Counted from the first letter of the stretch, positions 50,510 through 60,732 are shown. The stretch: 64,000 nt of DNA from Chthoniobacteraceae bacterium (GCA_947471505.1 CANIWM010000009.1:1-64000), one strand, 5' to 3'. Translations and numbers: made by a program. The notes: a model not told the origin generated them from the sequence alone.

Positions 50510-53362
50510 CTACTTCAGCAGCCGCGCGAGGTAGCGCCCGGTGTAGCTCGCCTTCACTTTCGCCACGTCTTCCGGCGTGCCTTCCGCCACGATTTGGCCG
50601 CCGCCGCTGCCGCCTTCGGGGCCCATATCAATGAGCCAGTCGGCGCTCTTGATGACTTCGAGATTGTGCTCGATGACGATGAGCGTGTTGCCGGCGTCGC
50701 GCAGTTTCATCAGAACTTCGAGGAGCTTGTGGATGTCGGCGAAATGCAGACCGGTCGTCGGCTCGTCGAGGATATAGACGGTGCGGCCTGTGGCCCGCTT
50801 GGAAAGCTCGGCAGCGAGCTTGATTCGCTGAGCTTCGCCACCGCTGAGGGTCGTCCCGTTTTGTCCGAGGTGGAGGTAGCCGAGGCCCACGTCTTCCAGC
50901 GCGGCGAGCTTGTCGTGGATGTTTGGGATGTTGCGAAAAAAGGTCGCAGCCTCGTCCACCGTCATATCGAGGATGTCTGCGATGTTTTTGCCTTTGTACG
51001 TGATTTCGAGCGTCTCGCGATTATAGCGGCGACCCCGACAGACTTCGCATTCCACATAGACGTCGGCGAGGAAGTGCATCTCGATCTTTTTCACGCCGTC
51101 GCCTTCGCACGCTTCGCAGCGCCCGCCTTTCACGTTGAAGGAAAAGCGTCCCGCTTCGTAGCCGCGAACGCGCGATGCGGGCAGGCCCACAAAGAGTTCG
51201 CGGATCGGGCCGAACGCGCCGGTGTATGTCACGGGATTGCTGCGCGGAGTGCGCCCGATGGGCGCTTGATCAATGACGATAGCCTTGTCGAGTTCCCCGA
51301 GCCCAACGATGGCGCGGTGCTGGCCGGGCTTGTCTTTGCTGCGGTAAAAATGGCGGAACAGCGCACGGCGCAAGATGTCATCCACGAGCGTGCTTTTCCC
51401 GCTGCCGCTGACTCCGGTGACGCACGTAAAGCAGCCGAGCGGGAACTTCGCGGTGACGTGCTGGAGGTTGTTCTCCGTGGCTTCCGTGATCTTCAGCCAC
51501 AGCCCATCTCGCGGGGCGACGCGCTTTTTCGGCACGGGGATTTTTGTCGTCCCGGCGAGGTATTGTCCGGTGAGGGAAGTCTCGCACTTTGCCACCTCCT
51601 CCGGCGTGCCTTGCGCGGTGATGTGTCCGCCGTGCTTGCCCGCGCCGGGGCCGAGATCAAGGACGTGGTCGGCGGCGCGGATGGTGTCTTCATCGTGCTC
51701 GACGACGATGACCGTGTTCCCCAAGTCTCGCAGCCGCCGCAGCGTGGCGATGAGCCGATCATTGTCGCGCTGATGCAGCCCGATGCTCGGCTCGTCGAGC
51801 ACGTAGAGGCACCCCGCCAACCCGCTGCCAATCTGCGTCGCGAGCCGGATGCGCTGCGCCTCGCCGCCGCTGAGTGTGCCACTTTCCCGGTCGAGCGAGA
51901 GATAGCCGAGCCCGACTTCTTCCATAAATGCGAGGCGGTTTCGCACCTCGCGGACGATCTCAACGGCGATAATGTGGCCCTCCTTATTCAGCACGAGATG
52001 CTCGATGAACCACTTCGCCTCGCTCACCGAAAGCTGGCAAAACTCGCGGATACTTTTCTCGCTCTCCGCGCTCGCAATCGTCACCGCCAAAATCTCCGGG
52101 CGGAGCCGCGCGCCTTTGCACACCGAGCACACGCGGCGGGCCATGTAGCCGCGAATGCGGTGGCGCGACAGCTCGCTCTCCGTCGTGTCGTAGAGATTCT
52201 GCATGTGCGGGACGATGCCCTCGAACGGCTTTTTCGCCGACTCCCGCTTGCTCCCTTCGCCCCAAGTGAACTCGATCTCCCGCTCGCCCGTCCCGTGCAT
52301 CAGCGCCGTGCGAAACTCCTCGCTCAACTCGCTCCACGGCACGTCCATCTTCTGCCGGAACGCTTTGCACAGGCTCGTCAAAATGCCCGTGTAGTACCCC
52401 GCCAAGCTCTTCGCCGCCTTCGCCCACGGCACCACCGCGCCCTCCGCGAGCGACAACTCCACATCTGGCACGAGCAACTCCGCATCCATGCACTGCTCCG
52501 CGCCGAGCCCCTCGCACTCAGGGCAAGCGCCGTAGTGGCTGTTAAAAGAGAAGTGCTTCGGCGTCAGCGGCGGCAGCGTGAAGCCTGTGTCTGGGTCGGC
52601 AAAATGCGTGGAGTATTTCACGTCCGCCCATTTCCCCGCCTCATCGCGCAAGACCACCAACTTCCCCTCCCCCCACTTCAGCGCCGTGCCCACGCTATCC
52701 GCCAGACGTTGACGAAAACCTTCCCGCACCACGAGCCGGTCCACGACGATCTCGATCCGGTGGCGCTTCGTTTTCTCCAGCTTCAGCGGCGCAGTGCCAA
52801 GCTCGACGATCTCCCCGTCCACCCGCACGCGCACAAAGCCCTCGCGCTTCACCTTCTCGATCACATCGCGAAACTCGCCCACTTCATTTTGCACAATTGG
52901 CGCGAGCACCATGAGCTTCGTCCCCTCCGGCCACGCGACCACCACATCCACGATTTGCTGCGGCGTCATGCGCCGAATCACGCGTCCCGTCGTCGGCTCA
53001 TGTGGCACGCCGACGTTTGCAAACAACACGCGCAGATAATCGTAAATCTCCGTCGTCGTCGCGATGGTGGACCGCTGGTTGCCGCCCGACGAACGCTGCT
53101 CAATCGCAATCGCCGGCGACAGCCCATCAATGTGCTCCACGTCCGGCTTCTGCATCTGGTCGAGAAACTGCCGCGCATACGCCGAGAGCGATTCCACATA
53201 CCGCCGCTGCCCCTCCGCATAGAGCGTATCGAAAGCGAGCGACGACTTGCCCGAGCCACTCAGCCCCGTGATGACGACGAGCTTCTCACGCGGGATTTCC
53301 AGCGTGAGGTTTTTCAAATTATGTTGGCGCGCACCAACGATGCGGATGACAGAAGAGGCCAT
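50510..53362 (-). CDS. uvrA: Excinuclease ABC subunit A
   Basis: A 950-residue DNA-damage sensor that works with UvrB in nucleotide excision repair. Two ABC ATPase halves: Walker [13 protein letters not shown] near the N-terminus and [12 protein letters not shown] near 640. Signature [12 protein letters not shown] and [12 protein letters not shown] are present. Zinc-binding pairs include [24 protein letters not shown] and CEVCRGRR. The start at 53360-53362 gives [19 protein letters not shown]; the frame goes to 53386 but this fits the family. It converges with GH18, 27 bases apart. It is monocistronic, with the toxin gene upstream on the same strand. Confidence 0.97.
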   Translation of the reverse strand: MASSVIRIVGARQHNLKNLTLEIPREKLVVITGLSGSGKSSLAFDTLYAEGQRRYVESLSAYARQFLDQMQKPDVEHIDGLSPAIAIEQRSSGGNQRSTIATTTEIYDYLRVLFANVGVPHEPTTGRVIRRMTPQQIVDVVVAWPEGTKLMVLAPIVQNEVGEFRDVIEKVKREGFVRVRVDGEIVELGTAPLKLEKTKRHRIEIVVDRLVVREGFRQRLADSVGTALKWGEGKLVVLRDEAGKWADVKYSTHFADPDTGFTLPPLTPKHFSFNSHYGACPECEGLGAEQCMDAELLVPDVELSLAEGAVVPWAKAAKSLAGYYTGILTSLCKAFRQKMDVPWSELSEEFRTALMHGTGEREIEFTWGEGSKRESAKKPFEGIVPHMQNLYDTTESELSRHRIRGYMARRVCSVCKGARLRPEILAVTIASAESEKSIREFCQLSVSEAKWFIEHLVLNKEGHIIAVEIVREVRNRLAFMEEVGLGYLSLDRESGTLSGGEAQRIRLATQIGSGLAGCLYVLDEPSIGLHQRDNDRLIATLRRLRDLGNTVIVVEHDEDTIRAADHVLDLGPGAGKHGGHITAQGTPEEVAKCETSLTGQYLAGTTKIPVPKKRVAPRDGLWLKITEATENNLQHVTAKFPLGCFTCVTGVSGSGKSTLVDDILRRALFRHFYRSKDKPGQHRAIVGLGELDKAIVIDQAPIGRTPRSNPVTYTGAFGPIRELFVGLPASRVRGYEAGRFSFNVKGGRCEACEGDGVKKIEMHFLADVYVECEVCRGRRYNRETLEITYKGKNIADILDMTVDEAATFFRNIPNIHDKLAALEDVGLGYLHLGQNGTTLSGGEAQRIKLAAELSKRATGRTVYILDEPTTGLHFADIHKLLEVLMKLRDAGNTLIVIEHNLEVIKSADWLIDMGPEGGSGGGQIVAEGTPEDVAKVKASYTGRYLARLLK

Positions 53363-53427
53363 GACGCCAAGAAAGCAGGTGCGCAAAGGCGGGGCAGTAT
53401 CTTATTTGAACGGAAGGGTGAAGCGTT

Positions 53428-53733
53428 TCAGAAAAGGTCGTCGAGTCGGCGGAGGATGGATTCGGGGCTTTGGCGAAGATCGAGGACTGCTTGAACAAAA
53501 AGACGTTCGCCTTCCACGGTAAAAAAGACGCCCAATGGATAGCCGTGCATCACGAGTCGGCGAATGCGCCCGGCAAATGCGGGAGCCGATTCAGGGTGCT
53601 GGCTCAACTGCTGTAAGACCGCATCGAAATGATGGTAAAACTCGTCAGCCGCATCTGAATCTCGGGCTTCGAGCTTCGCGAATATCGTCAGCGTGTCGTT
53701 TTCCGCACCAGCGAGAATTACTATGGTCGGCAT
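53428..53733 (-). CDS. ParE/RelE-family toxin of a type II toxin-antitoxin pair
   Basis: A 101-residue protein of the RelE/ParE fold. [24 protein letters not shown] resembles the first helices, and [33 protein letters not shown] the beta sheet, with the usual R...F/Y-x-I-x-Y pattern changed to VFF. ParE members poison gyrase; RelE members cut mRNA. The start overlaps the antitoxin gene by 13 bases (53721-53733). This is the second gene of the pair. Confidence 0.8.
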   Translation of the reverse strand: MPTIVILAGAENDTLTIFAKLEARDSDAADEFYHHFDAVLQQLSQHPESAPAFAGRIRRLVMHGYPLGVFFTVEGERLFVQAVLDLRQSPESILRRLDDLF

Positions 53734-53951
53734 TGCCTGAGCCGTTCGATTCGCGCCTTTACCTCATCCCACGTCTTGGCAGTTTCGGGGTGCTGCCGAT
53801 AGTGCGCCATTCGGGCTTCCAGCAGCGCGACGATGGCGGCGTTGCTTTCATCATCGTCGCGAGGCAGCCATTGCTCCCACAGTTCTTCGACGAGTTGTGT
53901 GCGCTGCTGCGAGTTGAGCTGCATGACTGCTGGAAGCGTTTCGAGAATCAT
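53721..53951 (-). CDS. Addiction-module antitoxin
   Basis: A 76-residue acidic helical protein (MILETLPAVMQLNSQQRTQLVEELWEQW). The QRTQLVEELWEQ block is typical of the small addiction-module proteins paired with ParE/RelE toxins (PF09720-like). The C-terminal tail (TWDEVKARIERL) would wrap round the toxin. It is the first gene of the pair and probably represses the shared promoter together with the toxin. The 240 bases upstream include a uvrA fragment. Confidence 0.8.
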   Translation of the reverse strand: MILETLPAVMQLNSQQRTQLVEELWEQWLPRDDDESNAAIVALLEARMAHYRQHPETAKTWDEVKARIERLRQCRP

Positions 53952-54115
53952 GCGTGACGCTTACGCTGCGGTAGTCGCATTTGCAAGGCCGTGGTGGCTC
54001 GGGGCAAACGTCCGCTAAATGCCGATGGTATGTGTTGGACCACGGGAACCCCTTCGATTTGCAAATTATGAACGCCGATCAGCCCAAAGCTGCGAGGAAC
54101 GAGTTATCCTGGGGC

Positions 54116-54177
54116 ATGCTTCCCCGTGCCACTTAGCCCGCGTGATGACGAGGAGCTTCTCGCGCGGGATTTTTATT
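54116..54177 (-). pseudogene. Decayed fragment of a uvrA-like Walker A region
   Basis: The segment resembles the uvrA sequence at about 53248-53300 (it shares GTGATGACGA, GAGCTTCTC and CGCGGGATTT). On the minus strand it reads IPREKLLVIT, and after a frameshift GLSGTGKH, matching [18 protein letters not shown] of uvrA. There is no continuous ORF. It seems a relic of a second uvrA-type or ABC gene, or a partial duplication from the nearby uvrA start, about 760 bases away. No further homology is visible around it. Confidence 0.6.
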
Positions 54178-54191
54178 TAGCCGGCATCTGG

Positions 54192-54767
54192 CTACTCGGC
54201 TTTGAGCCGGATGCGGCGGTATTCCATGGTGCCGCGATCGGCTTCGAGGCCGATGGGGCCGGTCTCGGGGAGCTTGAGCGCGGCTTCTAGGACTTCGCCG
54301 TTGCAGGTGCAATGGGCGACGCCGTCTTTGACGACGACGACGATTTGATTCCAGTCCCGCGCTTTGTAGGACTTGAGTTCTTTGTAGGGGCCGGCGACGA
54401 GGTAATCGCGACACTGGAGCTGCGGCTTGCGGATGAAGATGCCGCTGTCTGCGTTGACGGAGGCGCGGAATTCGAGGCGGAGCTCGAAGTTGGTGGGGAA
54501 GAGCTTGGTGGTGTAAAGTTGGCGAAGGTGCGGGCCGCGTTTTTCGTCAAACGGGTTCACGACGAGCATCCCGTCCTTGGCGGTGTAGCGACCGTCGGAG
54601 GCTTCGAGCTTCCCGTCGAAGATCTCTTTCTCGTTGTAGGACCATCCGGTGAGGTCTTTGCCATTAAAGAGCGAGACGAAGCCGGGCTCGAGGGTGAACT
54701 CTTCGGCCCGGAGAGCGGCTGCGGTGGCGCTGAGGATGATGGATGCGAGAAATGTTCTGCGTTTCAT
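54192..54767 (-). CDS. DUF1080 (3-keto-disaccharide hydrolase) family protein
   Basis: A 191-residue exported protein (signal MKRRTFLASIILSATAAALRAEE). The body is a concanavalin-like beta sandwich: FVSLFNGKDLTGW, YTAKDGMLVV, FELRLEFRAS, NADSGIFIRKP, and IGLEADRGTMEYRRIRLKAE are typical DUF1080 blocks. The family is greatly expanded in PVC genomes, and some members hydrolyse 3-keto-disaccharides. The start at 54765-54767 fits the signal; the frame is open to 55025. It lies downstream of the corrinoid adenosyltransferase on the same strand, 56 bases away. Confidence 0.85.
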   Translation of the reverse strand: MKRRTFLASIILSATAAALRAEEFTLEPGFVSLFNGKDLTGWSYNEKEIFDGKLEASDGRYTAKDGMLVVNPFDEKRGPHLRQLYTTKLFPTNFELRLEFRASVNADSGIFIRKPQLQCRDYLVAGPYKELKSYKARDWNQIVVVVKDGVAHCTCNGEVLEAALKLPETGPIGLEADRGTMEYRRIRLKAE

Positions 54768-54823
54768 AGGACGCGGAGTATGCCGGGCGGGGAAATCGTG
54801 GCACGCAAAATATCCGACGCATT

Positions 54824-55366
54824 TTACGCAACGCCAGCCACCGTCTCCACCCAGCGCGCCCAGAGCCAGCAAAGATCGGAAAGGCGATTGAGATACCGGG
54901 CGACGCTGTCGGAAGCCGGGAATCCGCGCTCGCGCAGTTCCCACACGGCGCGCTCGGCTCGGCGACAGGCGACGCGCGCACCGTCGAGCATCGCGCTCCC
55001 TTGCGTCGCGCCGGGGGTGGCCCAATGTTTGAAGGAGATCTTTTTCCCTTTCTCCAAGTCATCGATCAGCGCGGTGAGGCGATCGACCATTTGCGGGGTG
55101 ACGAATTGAAATCCTTTCTCCGCATACCTCGCATGGTCCTCAGCGGCGCAGGCCAGTTCGCCCATCAAAATGACGAGCTCCTTTTGGATGCCGAGGATCT
55201 CGCTCGTGAGCTCAAGGTCTTCATTCCAAGCGCGAGCGAGGCCGAGCGCGACATTTAGTTCATCGCACGCGCCGTAAGCGGCGACGCGCGCGTCAGTCTT
55301 CGGCACGCGCCGGTTAAACATCAGGCCCGTGGTTCCATCATCTCCCGTTTTTGTCGCAATAGACAT
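54824..55366 (-). CDS. PduO-type cob(I)alamin adenosyltransferase
   Basis: A 180-residue enzyme that transfers adenosyl from ATP to reduced corrinoid to make coenzyme B12. TKTGDDGTTGL is the N-terminal ATP-binding motif, and RRAERAVWELRERG is the helix with key Arg and Glu. YLNRLSDLCWLWAR is the conserved C-terminal block. PduO-type proteins are trimeric and about 180-190 residues long. No cobalamin riboswitch is visible in the 84-base gap above it. The gene is probably part of a salvage or metabolic route, since no other B12 genes are near. Confidence 0.9.
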   Translation of the reverse strand: MSIATKTGDDGTTGLMFNRRVPKTDARVAAYGACDELNVALGLARAWNEDLELTSEILGIQKELVILMGELACAAEDHARYAEKGFQFVTPQMVDRLTALIDDLEKGKKISFKHWATPGATQGSAMLDGARVACRRAERAVWELRERGFPASDSVARYLNRLSDLCWLWARWVETVAGVA

Positions 55367-55450
55367 GTGGTGAATACGTCGCCCAAGCCGTTGCGGTGCA
55401 ATCTATTTTCCCGCGTAAAGAGCACGGAGATCCGCGACTCCCCGCGCCGT

Positions 55451-57292
55451 TCACTTCACCTCGATCTCCCCGACGTCGAAGCCGCCCGCTCCTTTCGCTC
55501 CGAGGGGGCTGTAAAATATCAGAGCGGCTTTGTATTTCCCCGCTGGGATGTTGGGGTGCAAGGCCGTCCATGTCTCGACGAACTGCCCGAACTCTACGCC
55601 GGGGAGCGCCGGACCTTTGAGGATGTAGTAGCTGTCGCCGCTCGCGCTTTGCAGCCACACTTTCAGCCACGGGAAAGTGGTGCGTTCGTTGCCGAAGTCC
55701 CACGTCAGATTCCAGTTCAGCACGTCATCGCCAACAGGCGGAGCGGGCACTAAGGAGATGAGCTGCGTCTGTGCATCCAGCCGGCGCGGCGTGCCCATGG
55801 GTGCAGCACTGCGCACGGGCTCCACACGCCGAAAGTGCGCGCAGGCGTTGCGCTGTGTGGCGGGGAAAAGGGCGGAGTCTTTCAGCCAGCGGTGCATCAG
55901 CGTATCGGAGGATGGAATCACCTCCCCCGTCTTGAGCACTTGCATCTGCGGATGAAGCGATCCGGCATCCAGATTGAACGTCCACGCATCCGCAAAATCC
56001 ACGAGCGCGTGGTCCGTCGGCCAAGGCACGTAACGAGTTCCGCCGAGCGTTTTGAGACCCATGAGCACGAGCTGGAGCGACTGTACCTTCTCGCGCTTTG
56101 CGACGTGCGAGAGGATGCCGAGGCTAGCTGTCACGCTGGCATCCGCAGGCACCGCCGCTACGAGGCTCGCGTGGACTCGGCTGGCACGCCAGTTTGCGCC
56201 AGCGGTGGCGATGGTGTGGCCAACCCAGTGCATCGGGCCGAACCAAAGCTGCGTAATCACGCACGCCGTGATCATGTAAGTCGCCATCGCATCGCGCCAG
56301 AAAAGCCGCGCCGAAGCCTCCGCCGCTGCAAACCACATCAGCGCCACCAGCGGCGCTCCGTAGTGCCAGTAAATCTGCCATTCCGACAGGCGGGACGACA
56401 GCAAGTGCTGGAGAAAAAGCGGTGCCGCAATGACGAGCCAGCGCAGCCGGAGCACCGGCAGGAAGAGAAACGGAATGAGCAATCCCGACACGAGCTTGCC
56501 CCCCGTGACTCCCTGCCAGAGCGCGCCGAACGCCTTGCCCGTCACCAGCGCGCCCTCATCGTTGCGCAAGTGCGCGTACAGGCTCCCGTAATCCACGCTC
56601 CCTCCGTTCCATTTGGGCGCGAGCCAAAGTCCGTAGGCTAAGACCCAGCCGAGCGCCAAAGCTCCAGGGAGGATGTTTACCGCCATTTGCCATTCGCGGC
56701 CTCGCCGCTGTTCCAGCACCCAATGCACGGCGCACATCCACGCCAGCATCAGCGCCACGTTCTCCTTGCACATGAGCGCCAACAGGAACCACAGAAAATG
56801 GAGCCCCGTCATCTGCCGCAATCGTGCTTCCAGCATCAGCAAAATGAACGGCGCAGCCAGCGTCTCTGGGTGAAATTCGTGCAGTCCGGCAAACCCCGTC
56901 GCCGGTGCCAGCAACACCGCCAGTGCTAGGCCCACGCTTGCTCGCGGGCTGAACTCCATCGCCGCAGCGATGCGATACGCGGTGAACGGCATCGTCCCCA
57001 GCAAGACCGTCTGGATGCCCACGAGCATCATCGGATGCTTCCAAATCCAGAAGAACGGCAGGAGCAAAAACACAATCGGCTCCGCGTGATTGCCCATGAT
57101 GGACGTATTGAGCAGCGATACGTTTGCGTGTCCGTGCAAAGCCTGCCAGAGCCCTTGCACGTAGAACGCCAAATCGAACGTCTGATACTGAAACGTCTTC
57201 CACCGGAACCACGAATCCGCGAGGACGGTGGTGCAGAAAATCAGTGCGGCCCACCAAATGGTGCGCGGCGATTGTCGGGTCGGCTCATACAT
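55451..57292 (-). CDS. DUF2079 polytopic membrane protein
   Basis: A 613-residue protein with at least eight TM segments in residues about 10-410 (WWAALIFCTTVLADSW, IVFLLLPFFWIWKH, GLALAVLLAPATG, FLWFLLALMCKENVALMLAW). FDLAFYVQGLWQALHG, EPIVFLLLPFFW and FHPETLAAPFILL are the conserved parts of the DUF2079 family, related to GT-C-type glycosyltransferases. The C-terminal 190 residues are extracytoplasmic. A possible TTGGCA-17-GTAGAA promoter stands before it. A role in envelope glycan transfer is only inferred. Confidence 0.8.
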   Translation of the reverse strand: MYEPTRQSPRTIWWAALIFCTTVLADSWFRWKTFQYQTFDLAFYVQGLWQALHGHANVSLLNTSIMGNHAEPIVFLLLPFFWIWKHPMMLVGIQTVLLGTMPFTAYRIAAAMEFSPRASVGLALAVLLAPATGFAGLHEFHPETLAAPFILLMLEARLRQMTGLHFLWFLLALMCKENVALMLAWMCAVHWVLEQRRGREWQMAVNILPGALALGWVLAYGLWLAPKWNGGSVDYGSLYAHLRNDEGALVTGKAFGALWQGVTGGKLVSGLLIPFLFLPVLRLRWLVIAAPLFLQHLLSSRLSEWQIYWHYGAPLVALMWFAAAEASARLFWRDAMATYMITACVITQLWFGPMHWVGHTIATAGANWRASRVHASLVAAVPADASVTASLGILSHVAKREKVQSLQLVLMGLKTLGGTRYVPWPTDHALVDFADAWTFNLDAGSLHPQMQVLKTGEVIPSSDTLMHRWLKDSALFPATQRNACAHFRRVEPVRSAAPMGTPRRLDAQTQLISLVPAPPVGDDVLNWNLTWDFGNERTTFPWLKVWLQSASGDSYYILKGPALPGVEFGQFVETWTALHPNIPAGKYKAALIFYSPLGAKGAGGFDVGEIEVK

Positions 57293-57336
57293 GTCGCGCA
57301 GCTTCTACGGGATGCCCGCGCGAATTGCCAACGTCC

Positions 57337-58197
57337 TCATTCGCCATTCTTTCGCTGCGTCACATCGAGGAAGTAGCGCTCCAGGTTTTGCTGGGGCCGC
57401 CCTTCGCCCACGACGCGCCCTCCCTCTGCTGCAACGCGCGCCTTGAACTCCGCCACCAACTTGGGCGACACATTCTCCAGCACGAGCTCGGTCTGATTCT
57501 CGATCGCGATCAAATCATCCAGCGCCCCCTCGCGGATTAGTTCTCCCCGATTCATGATCCCAATGCGGTCGCAAATCTCCTGCACCTGACTCAGCAAATG
57601 AGAGCACAGCAGCACGGTGATTCCGCGTTCCTTAAACTTCAAAATCAAATCCCGAATCTCGTGCGAGCCCGTCGGGTCCACGCCCGCCGTCGGCTCATCC
57701 AAGACCAGCAGACGAGGCTCCTGCACAAGCGCCTGCGCCAGCCCGATGCGTTGGAGCATCCCCTTCGAGTAGCCGCCCACGCGTCGGTCCTTCGCATCTT
57801 CCAAGCCGACGAGCGCCAGTAGTTCCTTCGTCCGCGCTTCCAAAAGTTTGCCGCCAAGCCCGCACAGCTTTCCGTAAAAGTGCAGTGTCTCTTTTCCCGT
57901 CAGGAACTTATAAAAATACGGGTTCTCCGGCAAGAAACCCACGGCCTCCCGGCTCTCCACATCCCGGCTATCTTTGCCGAAAATAAACGTCCGCCCGGAA
58001 GTCGGCGTCACCAATCCGAGGACGATCTTCATCGTCGTGCTTTTCCCCGAGCCATTCGGCCCCAGCAGCCCGTAAACATGGCCGGACTCGACCGTCAGCG
58101 AAAGGTCGCGCACGGCGGTGATTTTCCCACGCGCAAACATCGACGGCGGGGTGAATTCCTTCGTGAGATTTTGAATCGTAATCGCGGCAGTACTCAT
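57337..58197 (-). CDS. ABC transporter ATP-binding subunit
   Basis: A 286-residue ABC ATPase. Walker A GLLGPNGSGKST (about 44-55), signature GGYSKGMLQRIGLAQAL, Walker B LLVLDEPTAGVDP and the switch His in SHLLSQV are all present. The pattern is of the multidrug or Nat/Yhi-type ABC-2 export ATPases. No permease is adjacent: the next minus-strand gene is the DUF2079 protein, so the partner is unknown. ATG 58195-58197 is preferred to 58221, since the latter adds a residue stretch without family match. Confidence 0.85.
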   Translation of the reverse strand: MSTAAITIQNLTKEFTPPSMFARGKITAVRDLSLTVESGHVYGLLGPNGSGKSTTMKIVLGLVTPTSGRTFIFGKDSRDVESREAVGFLPENPYFYKFLTGKETLHFYGKLCGLGGKLLEARTKELLALVGLEDAKDRRVGGYSKGMLQRIGLAQALVQEPRLLVLDEPTAGVDPTGSHEIRDLILKFKERGITVLLCSHLLSQVQEICDRIGIMNRGELIREGALDDLIAIENQTELVLENVSPKLVAEFKARVAAEGGRVVGEGRPQQNLERYFLDVTQRKNGE

Positions 58198-58258
58198 CGT
58201 CGTTCTCGATAGCGTGCTCATTCAAAAAGGCCACCACAGTTTCCTGTTACCCGCCAAC

Positions 58259-60139
58259 TCATGAATCGGAGTCCAGAAATACTTGGCGAGGATTCTCGCG
58301 GAGATGTTTCACTACCGCATCCGCGAACTGCGCGCCAAACTGCTCCAGCTTCTTCTCGCCGAAACCGCTGACGCGCCGTAGCTCGATCTCGTTCGTGGGA
58401 TAATCGCGCGCCATTTCGCGCAGCGTCATATCGCCGAGGACGATGTAAGCGGGCACGCCGAGGGAGTCGGCGATCTCGCGGCGCAGCCGACGCAGAGTCT
58501 CGAAGAGCTGCTCGTCGCACACGATGTCGCCGATGCGCTTGGTCTTGGGGCGCTGGGGTTCGTCGTGCTTGCTGCGGGCGGGCAGTTTCGTGAGGTCGAT
58601 ACGGGCGCGCGTCTTCAGCACTTCGATTCCATTCGCTGTGAGTTCCACTCCGGGGAACTCTGCATCCGTCATGCGCAAATAGCCGAGCCGCACCAGTTCG
58701 CGCCCGATCAGGGGCCAGTCGTTGCGGTGGTGTTCTTTGCCGATGCCGTAGGTGGTGAGCTGGTTGTGGTTCCACTTGCGGATGCGGTCGGTGTCTGCGC
58801 CCGTGAGGATTTCCGCGTGGTGGGCCATGCCGAAGGTCGCGTCCTTTCGGTAACTCGCCTCGCGGGCTCGCCAGACGCAACTGAGGAGTTTCTGCGCGGC
58901 CAGTGTGCCGTCCCACGTCTCGCGGGGCTCCATGCAATTGTCGCAGCCTTTGCAATTTGGCGTCGCGAATTTCTCGCCGAAATAGTTCAGCAGTTCCCGC
59001 CGCCGACAGCCCGCGCTCTCGGCGTAACCGATCATCGTCTGGAGCTGCTCGCGCGCGATTTTCTTTTGCGCGGGGTCGCCGATTTCGTCGATGAAGTGCT
59101 TCTGCTTCATCACATCGCCAGCGGAGAAAAGGAGGACGCATTCGCCGGGGAGTCCGTCGCGCCCGGCGCGGCCCGTTTCTTGGTAGTAGCCCTCGATGTT
59201 TTTCGGCAGGTCGTAATGGATGACGAAGCGGACGTTCGGTTTATTGATCCCCATGCCGAAGGCGATGGTCGCGCAAATCACCTTCACCTCATCGCGCAAA
59301 AATAGCTCTTGGTTCTCCGCGCGCTCCTTGTCTGGGAGGCCCGCGTGGTAAGCCTTCGCGGCGAACCCTTTTTCCGCGAGCCGCTCGGCGAGGCTCTCGC
59401 ACGATTTACGGCTCTGGCAGTAGATGATGCCGCATTCGCGCTTCCTGTTTTTGAGAAATTGGATGACTTGCTGCGTGGGCGAGTCTTTGTGCAGCACGCG
59501 GTAGGTCAGGTTTGCACGGTTGAAACTGCCGACGAATGTGTGCGCGTTCGTGAGCTTGAGTTGCTTGACGATGTCCTCCCTCACACGGCCCGTGGCGGTG
59601 GCGGTGAGCGCCATGAAGGGAACATCGGGCAGCTCTTTGCGGAGCTGCGCGATTTGCCGATACTCGGGGCGGAAATCGTGGCCCCACTCGGAGATGCAGT
59701 GCGCTTCGTCGATGGCGACGAGCTGGACATTCCACTGCCGCAGTTTCTCCAAAAACGTAGGCACCATCAGCCGCTCCGGGGCGACGTAGAGCAGGCGATA
59801 CTCGCCATCGAAGAGCCTCGCGAGGCGGAGGCGCGATTCTTTTGCTCCGAGCGTGGAGTTCAAAAATGTTGCAGATACGCCCGCCGCGACGAGGGCATCG
59901 ACTTGATCTTTCATCAACGCGATGAGCGGTGAGACGACGACGGTGAGACCATCGCGGACGATGGCTGGGAGCTGGAAGCACAAGGACTTCCCGCCGCCTG
60001 TTGGCAAGAGGGCAAAGACATCCTGCCCCTCCATCGCAGCGGAAATAATCTCCGCCTGCAATGGCCGGAAGGTGTCGTAACCAAAGACGCGCTTGAGCGC
60101 GCCGAGCAGTAAATCGCGTTCAGGCACAGGCGGCACCAT
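58259..60139 (-). CDS. recQ: ATP-dependent DNA helicase RecQ
   Basis: A 626-residue superfamily 2 helicase. FGYDTFRPLQAEII is motif 0, LLPTGGGKSLCFQLP motif I, AIDEAHCISEWGHDFRPEY motif II, and FGMGINKPNVRFVIHYDLP and QETGRAGRDG motifs V-VI. The zinc-binding region is CRRRELLNYFGE...CKGCDNC. The C-terminus holds the RQC domain and an HRDC domain (RLRREIADSLGVPAYIVLGDMTLREMARDYP). RecQ unwinds DNA during recombination and repair. The ATG at 60137-60139 is chosen because residues before it do not match. It is monocistronic. Confidence 0.95.
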   Translation of the reverse strand: MVPPVPERDLLLGALKRVFGYDTFRPLQAEIISAAMEGQDVFALLPTGGGKSLCFQLPAIVRDGLTVVVSPLIALMKDQVDALVAAGVSATFLNSTLGAKESRLRLARLFDGEYRLLYVAPERLMVPTFLEKLRQWNVQLVAIDEAHCISEWGHDFRPEYRQIAQLRKELPDVPFMALTATATGRVREDIVKQLKLTNAHTFVGSFNRANLTYRVLHKDSPTQQVIQFLKNRKRECGIIYCQSRKSCESLAERLAEKGFAAKAYHAGLPDKERAENQELFLRDEVKVICATIAFGMGINKPNVRFVIHYDLPKNIEGYYQETGRAGRDGLPGECVLLFSAGDVMKQKHFIDEIGDPAQKKIAREQLQTMIGYAESAGCRRRELLNYFGEKFATPNCKGCDNCMEPRETWDGTLAAQKLLSCVWRAREASYRKDATFGMAHHAEILTGADTDRIRKWNHNQLTTYGIGKEHHRNDWPLIGRELVRLGYLRMTDAEFPGVELTANGIEVLKTRARIDLTKLPARSKHDEPQRPKTKRIGDIVCDEQLFETLRRLRREIADSLGVPAYIVLGDMTLREMARDYPTNEIELRRVSGFGEKKLEQFGAQFADAVVKHLRENPRQVFLDSDS

Positions 60140-60310
60140 GCGGGTGGCGAACCTTGTGCGGCAAGCATGTAAGGCCAAATTCCCACACCGCATTCACACA
60201 GTCGCGTGCATGTCGCTGGGAACTCAACTACTTGGAAGACCGCGACCCGCTGTCACACTTTTACTCAGCGTCGAGGCCTGCTGGCACGGCGTCTGCACAG
60301 GCGTTGCGGC

Positions 60311-60730
60311 ATGAAGCCACTTCTTGTCGGTGCCCGTGATTACTATTCCGCCTGCCTTTTCCGCCTAGAGGAAACGCGCGGACACATCCTCAACGAGAGG
60401 GAATACGAGACGCTGCGCAAAGAAACTCTCGCCGAGTTGGCCGCAACCACGCGCAAGCCTGTTTTTGCCATTTGCGCTGTGTTCATCGCGCTGCTGGCGA
60501 GTTCGGCTGGGGTGCTGTCGCTGATTTCCCACAACGAACATCTAGGCGTGCTCTTGGGCATCAGCATCGCGACGGTGATTTTTGCACTCACGGCAGGGAC
60601 GCTATTGAGGAAAGCGGCACAGGAGAAGACGACTGCGGACCGACTGGAGATGCTCGATTCCCTGCGCGAACATCGGCTCGTCACAGATGTCGAGTTCTCC
60701 CAGCTCCGCGAGCGGTTAAAGGCGGCGTAA
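60311..60730 (+). CDS. Small two-TM protein of unknown function
   Basis: A 139-residue protein beginning at ATG 60311 (the frame extends to 60206 without match). Residues about 50-95 carry two adjacent TM helices (PVFAICAVFIALLASSAGVLSLI and LGVLLGISIATVIFALTAGTLL). Both termini are helical and charged (EYETLRKETLAELAATTRK at the front, RLEMLDSLREHRLVTDVEFSQLRERLKAA at the end). No family is recognised. Its stop is three bases from the stop of the VCBS gene on the other strand. Confidence 0.55.
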   Translation: MKPLLVGARDYYSACLFRLEETRGHILNEREYETLRKETLAELAATTRKPVFAICAVFIALLASSAGVLSLISHNEHLGVLLGISIATVIFALTAGTLLRKAAQEKTTADRLEMLDSLREHRLVTDVEFSQLRERLKAA

Positions 60731-60732
60731 AG

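Noticed and set aside
50594-53494. 966-residue plus-strand ORF opposite uvrA
   Set aside because: It is a shadow of uvrA; the sequence has no recognisable domain and the amino-acid composition is that of an antisense GC-rich frame.
53952-54191. Possible small RNA or gene between the antitoxin and the DUF1080 gene
   Set aside because: Apart from the uvrA fragment I see no open frame, hairpin with T-run, or known RNA pattern.
55367-55450. Cobalamin riboswitch before the adenosyltransferase gene
   Set aside because: The gap is only 84 bases and shows no B12-box or recognisable switch structure.
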